Translations under genes and position numbers: made by a program
The notes under the pieces: model-generated
Databases searched by the model: none
Seen by the model: the letters and a program-made list of their open reading frames with translations, nothing else
What the model was told of the DNA's origin: nothing
Shown here: positions 6,845 through 10,977 of the stretch, piece by piece
How the letters are laid out: each line of letters begins with the position of its first letter
Position numbering within the stretch: the stretch's first letter is position 1
Assembly: GCA_040217755.1 (NCBI GenBank)
Contig: JBEHWJ010000066.1
Location: 1 to 10,977, forward strand
Length of the DNA: 10,977 nucleotides
Direction of reading: 5' to 3'
Source: PHAA01 sp040217755
GTDB lineage: Bacteria > Bacillota > Syntrophomonadia > Syntrophomonadales > Syntrophomonadaceae

Positions 6845-8242
6845 TCAGGACTTAGGAAAAGTAACCGTCACCGAAGAATCGCCGGAATTCCAGACCACGT
6901 CGCAATCGAGGTTGTTGGCGATAAACGAGAGCGGCATCATGGTCCGGCCCGGTGGGATGACCACCGGCATAACATTGGGATTGGCCGGGTCGATCAATAC
7001 CGCCACCCCGTTGATTCTGGCCGTGTTGTTATCCACCCACAATTCGATGGTCTTGGCGGCGGTCATAATAGTAACCTTCCTTTCCAGGCTGTTCCACATG
7101 GTCTGGGCGCCCAAAGGATCAGCCACATAGCGGATGGGCAGCAGGGTGCGGCTCTCCCTGATCATCGGGGCCACATCCATGGCCTGGGGTATGCCATTCC
7201 AGGTATAGGTGGGTTGATTGATCTTATAGACCAGGATGGTCCCCGGGGTGGTTCCAGACTGCGGTATGGTCACCGCCAGCGGGTTGGTATAGGCGGAATT
7301 GCCGAAACTGTTGTAAGCCCTCACCCGATAATCATAGGTGTTGCCTGGTGTAACCGCGGAGTCGGTATAAGACTCACCGTCGGCACCGACCGTGGCGATC
7401 TCGGAGTAGGCGCTGCCCCCCGTCGACCGTTCTATCCGGAAGCCGCTCTCGTTGTTGGAGTTGTCGCTCCATTTGAGCGCCACGCCATTTTTCGATACGC
7501 TATCGGCGGCCAGATTGGAAGGTGCGGCTGGAGCCGTCAGAATGGGCCAGATGATCTCCACTTTCAGAGTTTTGACCGCCACCACATTGCTGTAACCGGA
7601 ATCCCCTATCGCATTATGGGCTTTGACCCGGTAGGAATACTGGGTATCGGCCGACAGCCCACCATCGGTAAATGATGTGACATTGGCCCCCACCGTACCC
7701 GTTTGGTGGTAGGATGCGTCACCAGGGTCAAGGCGCTCGATGATGAAACTGCTTTCATTGCTGGACTTATCCTCCCACTCCAGGCTGACCGTGATAAACG
7801 CCGGCTCGGCTGTCAAGCCTGACGGTGCGCTCGGGAAACCCAGCAGCGGGGGGATGACTATCTGCAGCGTATCAGTCTTGATAAGGACCGTGTTGGAGTA
7901 ACTGCTGTTGTCCCAATCGTTGTAAGCATAGACCCGGTAGGAATACTGGGTGCCGGAAGTCAAACCAGTATCGGTATAGGTCTCTTTGTTGTACGATACA
8001 GTCCCGATTTGCTTGAAATCACTGTCACCAGGTCCTTTTCTTTCGATGTTGAACCCGGTTTCGAAGGTAGACGTGTCATTCCAGGTCAGGGTCACCGAGT
8101 TAAAAGTGGAAGTCGCTTGCAGGGATGTCGGGGCACTCAGGTTAAACAAGGTGTCAGCCTGGGCCAGGGGTACGGCAGGCCCGAATAACAGGGCCAGGGT
8201 CATTACTATGACAATGAGCATAGCTGGTTTCTTTCCAATCAT
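6845..8242 (-). CDS. Secreted protein with three fibronectin III domains and a C-terminal stalk domain
   Basis: This is a complete 465-residue protein. The signal peptide has a KK start, a hydrophobic core MLIVIVMTLALLFG and a likely cut after AQA (about residue 29). Three FN3 domains follow at about 36-124, 140-230 and 243-330, each with the TxSxxLxW-type core and YxDxGLxxxTxYxYRVxAxN pattern. The C-terminal 125 residues match the copper-amine-oxidase-N-like stalk domain, with RTLLPIRYVADPLG, a VDN/ING pair and GRTMMPLSFIANNL. In this family the stalk domain does not make the protein an oxidase; such proteins are cell-surface or extracellular and often adhesive. The start was set by GAAAGAGGGGGG (8249-8260) 6 nt before the ATG at 8242. 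An in-frame ATG at 8317 has no such site and lies upstream of the -10. It is transcribed away from the toxin-antitoxin remnant. Confidence 0.9.
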   Translation of the reverse strand: MIGKKPAMLIVIVMTLALLFGPAVPLAQADTLFNLSAPTSLQATSTFNSVTLTWNDTSTFETGFNIERKGPGDSDFKQIGTVSYNKETYTDTGLTSGTQYSYRVYAYNDWDNSSYSNTVLIKTDTLQIVIPPLLGFPSAPSGLTAEPAFITVSLEWEDKSSNESSFIIERLDPGDASYHQTGTVGANVTSFTDGGLSADTQYSYRVKAHNAIGDSGYSNVVAVKTLKVEIIWPILTAPAAPSNLAADSVSKNGVALKWSDNSNNESGFRIERSTGGSAYSEIATVGADGESYTDSAVTPGNTYDYRVRAYNSFGNSAYTNPLAVTIPQSGTTPGTILVYKINQPTYTWNGIPQAMDVAPMIRESRTLLPIRYVADPLGAQTMWNSLERKVTIMTAAKTIELWVDNNTARINGVAVLIDPANPNVMPVVIPPGRTMMPLSFIANNLDCDVVWNSGDSSVTVTFPKS

Positions 8243-8272
8243 ATCTAACCCCCCTCTTTCCATATTCACTAT

Positions 8273-8278
8273 ATTATA
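8273..8278 (-). promoter_or_regulatory. -10 box of the FN3/stalk gene
   Basis: On the minus strand TATAAT lies 30 nt upstream of the ATG, with AT-rich flanks. No good -35 hexamer is present at 16-18 nt; a CTGACC lies 21 nt away, too far for standard spacing. The promoter may be weak or need an activator. Confidence 0.45.
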
Positions 8279-8319
8279 CAATATTAATCCATCCTGCCGG
8301 GTCAGCTTTTGGGACATTT

Positions 8320-8547
8320 AGGCGGGCATCGATTACCCTGGAAGATTTTGATCTGGCCGTCAACGCTGGCGACCGTGATCGAGCTATTCTAAAATTAGCG
8401 GAGGAATTGGCGGAGTATTCGCAGGACTATTTTGACCAATTTTCCCTCTATTTTAATGCCGCCAATCGACGAAAACATTTTCCTTATGTCTTAAAGGTAG
8501 CCCTGGCGGAGGGAATCCATGAAGTAGCGGGGTTCATTGATGCCTAG
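8320..8547 (+). pseudogene. Antitoxin-like C-terminal fragment
   Basis: The frame reads RRASITLEDFDLAVNAGDRD and then a helical, acidic stretch including LKLAEELAEYSQDYFDQF, RRKHFPYVLKV and FIDA, ending at TAG 8545-8547. It resembles the C-terminal half of small clostridial proteins encoded just upstream of HicA-like toxins (from memory, not verified). It has no start codon in a sensible place: upstream in frame it runs back into the divergent FN3 promoter with no ATG or RBS. The 74 codons are therefore read as the surviving end of a longer gene. Its stop overlaps the following toxin-like ATG by 8 bp, the coupling expected of a toxin-antitoxin pair. Confidence 0.4.
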
Positions 8548-8671
8548 TTGGAGAGATCTGAAACGCTTCTGTGAGCGGGACGGATGGGAATGTTTGTTCA
8601 TCCCGATCAGCCATTTCGGAACATTTTGAGGGTCCTGGGAAATCCTGCTTAATATTGAAGACAAAGTATGA
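8540..8671 (+). pseudogene. Broken HicA-like toxin gene
   Basis: The ATG at 8540 opens MPSWRDLKRFCERDGWE, which matches the start of HicA-like toxins (small mRNA-binding proteins; typical opening MP-W-ELKRFCERDGWE). A TGA at 8627-8629 stops it after 29 codons. The same frame then continues GSWEILLNIEDKV to a TGA at 8669-8671, resembling the end of the family (LWREIL...). The middle, which normally carries the conserved His and strand region, is shortened. An internal deletion plus a stop fits better than a functional short gene. Family recognition rests on about 17 residues, so it is tentative. Confidence 0.45.
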
Positions 8672-8753
8672 AAAACATCATAAAATGAACGAAGTATGGG
8701 AGTCAATTCTGCAGACGTCCCCATACCTGTTCTAATTTGAGGTGATTGAATTA

Positions 8754-8861
8754 GTGGCTATTGCTGATAAGGCCAGAAAGCTTCTTTGGGGAAAATCCGG
8801 AAATCGTTGTGCAATTTGCAGAGTCTCACTATTAGGCAACAAGTTACAAAACGGATTCTAA
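8754..8861 (+). pseudogene. Truncated HNH endonuclease-like gene start
   Basis: GTG at 8754, with GAGGTGAT at 8739-8746 (7 nt before it), opens 35 codons: VAIADKARKLLWGKSGNRCA, then ICRVSLLGN to a TAA at 8859. The LLWGKSGNRCAICR core, with a CxxC pair, is the usual N-terminus of a group of HNH nucleases found in restriction and defence islands. The His-Asn-His part is absent: the next 80 bases do not continue the domain in any frame. It is probably a 3'-deleted remnant. Confidence 0.5.
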
Positions 8862-8940
8862 TTAGGCAAATGATCTGCAGTTCATGTAACTGAATATTTT
8901 AGCAATAATGCCCGTTACTTGTTTTTAAAAAGTTTGACGA

Positions 8941-8968
8941 TTGAGCTGCCAGAAATCGATTATACAAT
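8941..8968 (+). promoter_or_regulatory. Putative recQ promoter
   Basis: TTGAGC (8941-8946; 4 of 6) and TACAAT (8963-8968; 5 of 6) are separated by 16 nt. The predicted start near 8975 leaves about 20 nt of leader before the ATG at 8995. It also argues against the in-frame TTG at 8941 as the start, because that TTG lies in the -35 box. Confidence 0.45.
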
Positions 8969-8994
8969 TAATTTGGGTGCTTTTTCAGGTAAGG

Positions 8995-10860
8995 ATGGTG
9001 TTAGACATAAATAAAGCTGCACTCCTCAAACAATATTTTGGCCACAGCAAGTTTCGCCTAGGGCAAGAGGCACTGGTTGACGCGCTGCTGTCTGGCCGGG
9101 ATGTGCTGGGAGTCATGTCAACTGGTGCAGGCAAATCTATTTGCTATCAGCTGCCAGCGATACTGCTACCGGGGTTTACTCTGGTTATTTCGCCCCTGAT
9201 TTCCCTGATGAAGGATCAGGTAACGGCGCTATCTCAGGCCGGGATTTCTTCAGCCTATATCAATTCTACCCTCACATCAGATCAATATTGTGAGGTGTTT
9301 CGCCGTGCCAAAAGCGGTGCCTATAAAATCATCTATGTGGCACCGGAGCGGCTGACAACCACTGACTTCCTTCAGTTTGCCGGGGAAATGGAAATCTCGC
9401 TTCTGGCAGTGGACGAGGCCCATTGTGTCTCCCAGTGGGGGCAGGATTTTCGCCCCAGCTATTTGAAGATCGCGGAGTTTGTAGGTTCTCTCTCCAAACG
9501 TCCGGTGGTTGGTGCCTTCACCGCTACCGCAACCGCAGAGGTGAAAGACGATATTGAAAAGCTCCTACTACTGCAAAAACCGCTACGTATCACCACCGGC
9601 TTTGATCGTCCTAATCTCTATTTTGAGGTGGTACGTCCCAAAAGTAAGGATGCTTATTTACGAGCCTTTCTTGCCGGACAACCGGGTCAAAGCGGCATCG
9701 TCTACTGTGCTACCCGAAAAACGGTGGAATTGGTTTGTGACAACCTGCAGCAAAACGGCATTGCTGCCACGCGGTATCACGCCGGATTGGAGGATGCGGA
9801 GCGGAAACAAAACCAAGAGGACTTCATCTATGACAGATCAAGGGTCATGGTTGCCACAAATGCCTTTGGCATGGGAATTGACAAATCCAATGTCAACTTT
9901 GTGGTGCATTACAATATGCCGAAAAATATCGAGAGCTACTATCAGGAGGCAGGTCGTGCCGGACGAGACGGGGAAAAGGCCCATTGTGTGCTGTTCTTTT
10001 CTGCCAGCGATATACAAACGGTAAAGCTCCTCATCAATAATGTCGAGAAAAATGAGGCGCTTTCCGAGAATGAGCAGGAGCTTGTTCGACAAAGAGATCT
10101 ACAGCGGTTGAATCAGATGGTTGCCTACTGCAATACCACGGGCTGTTTACGTGCCTATCTCCTAAATTACTTTGGAGAGAACGTTGCAGACTATTGCGGT
10201 AATTGCGGCAACTGCAATGGAGAAATTGTGCAGCAAGACATTACCGTAGAGGCACAAAAAATACTCTCTGCTGTTGCCCGCGTGGAGAAAAGGTACTCAT
10301 CCGGTCTTGGCCTTACACTGATTGTCCGTATGCTGCATGGCAGCAAGGAAAAGCGAGTAATCCAACTGGGACTTGACAAACTATCGACCTATGGAATCAT
10401 GCATGATACCGACCGCACCCAAATCAGAGACTATATCGACTTCCTCATTAGTGCGGGCTATCTGAGTTTGATAGGCGATGAATACCCGGTGTTGCGCATG
10501 ACTGAGCATGCAAAGCAGGTGCTTTTCCACCAGAAAAAGGTACTATATACATGGCGAAAGCAAAGTCGAGTCGAGAGGATTTCTTCTTCTCGAAAAGAAT
10601 CCAAAGCCATGCCGACACAGGCGAACGAAAGTCTGTTGGCCAATCTAAAAGCATTGCGCACCAAGTTGGCGCAAGAGGAAAACGTGCCGGCTTACATTAT
10701 CTTTTCAAATGCTACCCTTGCAGATATGACCGCCAAGCAACCCCAAAATATGACAGAATTTTTGCAGGTTTCCGGCGTAGGAGAGGTCAAGGCTGCGCGA
10801 TATGGACGGGCATTTTTAGAAGAAATTTTTATTTGGGCGAAGGAGATCAGCCATGGATAA
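8995..10860 (+). CDS. recQ: ATP-dependent DNA helicase RecQ
   Basis: A complete 621-residue superfamily 2 helicase that unwinds DNA 3' to 5' in repair and recombination. Motifs seen: Walker A STGAGKS (K47), DEAH (140-143) in VDEAHCVSQWGQDFRPSY, FTATAT, and the motif V-VI run MGIDKSNVNFVVHYNMPK to QEAGRAGRDG. The RecQ zinc site has Cys384, 401, 404 and 407, the usual 17-3-3 spacing. A winged-helix domain follows (about 410-520) and a C-terminal HRDC domain (about 544-620). Length is normal for RecQ. The ATG at 8995 is preferred over the TTG at 8941: it is preceded by AGGTAAGG and follows a promoter. The gene looks more AT-rich than the SMC-like and FN3 genes, which suggests a separate origin. 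Its last 8 bases overlap the next gene, so the two are probably co-transcribed. It may be an accessory, defence-linked copy rather than the housekeeping one. Confidence 0.93.
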   Translation: MVLDINKAALLKQYFGHSKFRLGQEALVDALLSGRDVLGVMSTGAGKSICYQLPAILLPGFTLVISPLISLMKDQVTALSQAGISSAYINSTLTSDQYCEVFRRAKSGAYKIIYVAPERLTTTDFLQFAGEMEISLLAVDEAHCVSQWGQDFRPSYLKIAEFVGSLSKRPVVGAFTATATAEVKDDIEKLLLLQKPLRITTGFDRPNLYFEVVRPKSKDAYLRAFLAGQPGQSGIVYCATRKTVELVCDNLQQNGIAATRYHAGLEDAERKQNQEDFIYDRSRVMVATNAFGMGIDKSNVNFVVHYNMPKNIESYYQEAGRAGRDGEKAHCVLFFSASDIQTVKLLINNVEKNEALSENEQELVRQRDLQRLNQMVAYCNTTGCLRAYLLNYFGENVADYCGNCGNCNGEIVQQDITVEAQKILSAVARVEKRYSSGLGLTLIVRMLHGSKEKRVIQLGLDKLSTYGIMHDTDRTQIRDYIDFLISAGYLSLIGDEYPVLRMTEHAKQVLFHQKKVLYTWRKQSRVERISSSRKESKAMPTQANESLLANLKALRTKLAQEENVPAYIIFSNATLADMTAKQPQNMTEFLQVSGVGEVKAARYGRAFLEEIFIWAKEISHG

Positions 10861-10977
10861 CAACCTTTCTACACAAGAATGGGTCAAGAGGGCTTACAAA
10901 AAACTCAAAGGAAATGTGTATTTTGATAAAACACAACTCCCGCTGATTGATCAGATTGTATCCTTCGAACACGATAA
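10853..10977 (+). CDS. Start of a gene cut by the window edge, possibly a reverse transcriptase
   Basis: The ATG at 10853 overlaps the recQ stop (10858-10860) by 8 bp. It is preceded by AGGAGAT at 10841-10847, a strong ribosome binding site 5 nt away. The 41 visible codons start MDNNLSTQEWVKRAYKKLKG and continue NVYFDKTQLPLIDQIVSFE. The pattern TQEW-KRA--KLK--VYFDKT-L---I--FE recalls the N-terminus of a group of bacterial RNA-directed DNA polymerases (Abi-like or unknown-group RTs) from Firmicutes. That is memory-based and rests on a short piece; the catalytic YxDD motif would be far outside the window. The tight overlap implies coupled translation with RecQ. Confidence 0.6.
   Translation, partial: MDNNLSTQEWVKRAYKKLKGNVYFDKTQLPLIDQIVSFEHD

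Larger units (their letters stand above)
8318..8940. other. Region of gene remnants between the FN3 gene and recQ
   Basis: This 623-nt stretch contains no intact recognisable gene. In order on the plus strand it holds an antitoxin-like C-terminal tail, a broken HicA-like toxin and a truncated HNH-type start, described separately. Bases 8672-8738 and 8862-8933 show nothing further. Confidence 0.6.

Noticed and set aside
6839..7675. A 278-codon plus-strand open frame opposite the FN3/stalk gene
   Set aside because: It is antisense to clear FN3 and stalk domains, is rich in His, Gly and Arg in a low-complexity way, and shows no family motif or good RBS.
8243..8317. Upstream ATG adding 25 residues to the FN3/stalk protein
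   Set aside because: It would place a polar stretch before the signal peptide and lies upstream of the -10 box. The GAAAGAGGGGGG site points to the ATG at 8242.
8941..8994. TTG start extending RecQ by 18 residues
   Set aside because: The TTG lies in the putative -35 box, the extra residues are not RecQ-like, and the ATG at 8995 has a purine-rich site and gives the normal N-terminus.

Overview
The window looks like a chromosomal segment of an anaerobic, spore-former-type Firmicute, most like the Peptococcaceae (Pelotomaculum/Desulfotomaculum relatives). This is inferred from strong purine-rich ribosome binding sites, a TIGR04076-type protein, a secreted fibronectin-III plus copper-amine-oxidase-N-like 'stalk' protein, a clostridial-style SecF tail, and many short GGGGAC-type palindromic repeats. 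It is an accessory region: a few intact genes separated by gene remnants, repeats and structured DNA. No rRNA, tRNA or CRISPR array was seen.

Left part (1-4900). A very long SMC-like ATPase enters from the left edge. Its N-terminal ATP-binding half is outside the window; hinge, coiled coils, signature, Walker B and H-loop are inside. It most resembles the SMC subunit of Wadjet-type plasmid/phage defence (JetC, type III-like), and no JetD-like gene follows it. Then come a 99-residue TIGR04076-like protein, a nested AT-rich palindrome and a small unknown membrane protein.

Middle part (4900-6850). A C-terminal SecF remnant is followed by a near-consensus promoter whose -35 lies in a 25-bp palindrome. 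Next is a strongly folded region (5375-5490), probably a structured RNA, immediately upstream of an unknown 310-residue coiled-coil protein. From 6463 to 6746 lies a nested cluster of repeats: two GTCATCCTG-ended units, the larger a 100-bp MITE-like element, inside copies of a GGACACAAGGGGACGGTT repeat.

Right part (6845-10977). A secreted FN3/stalk-domain protein is on the minus strand. From 8318 to 8940 there is a graveyard: an antitoxin-like tail, a broken HicA-like toxin and a truncated HNH-type gene. After it, a complete RecQ helicase overlaps by 8 bp the start of another gene that runs off the right edge. The first 41 residues of that gene resemble the N-terminus of certain bacterial reverse transcriptases. 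This RecQ plus possible RT pair, with the SMC-like ATPase at the other end, makes defence the main functional theme. That theme is inference.
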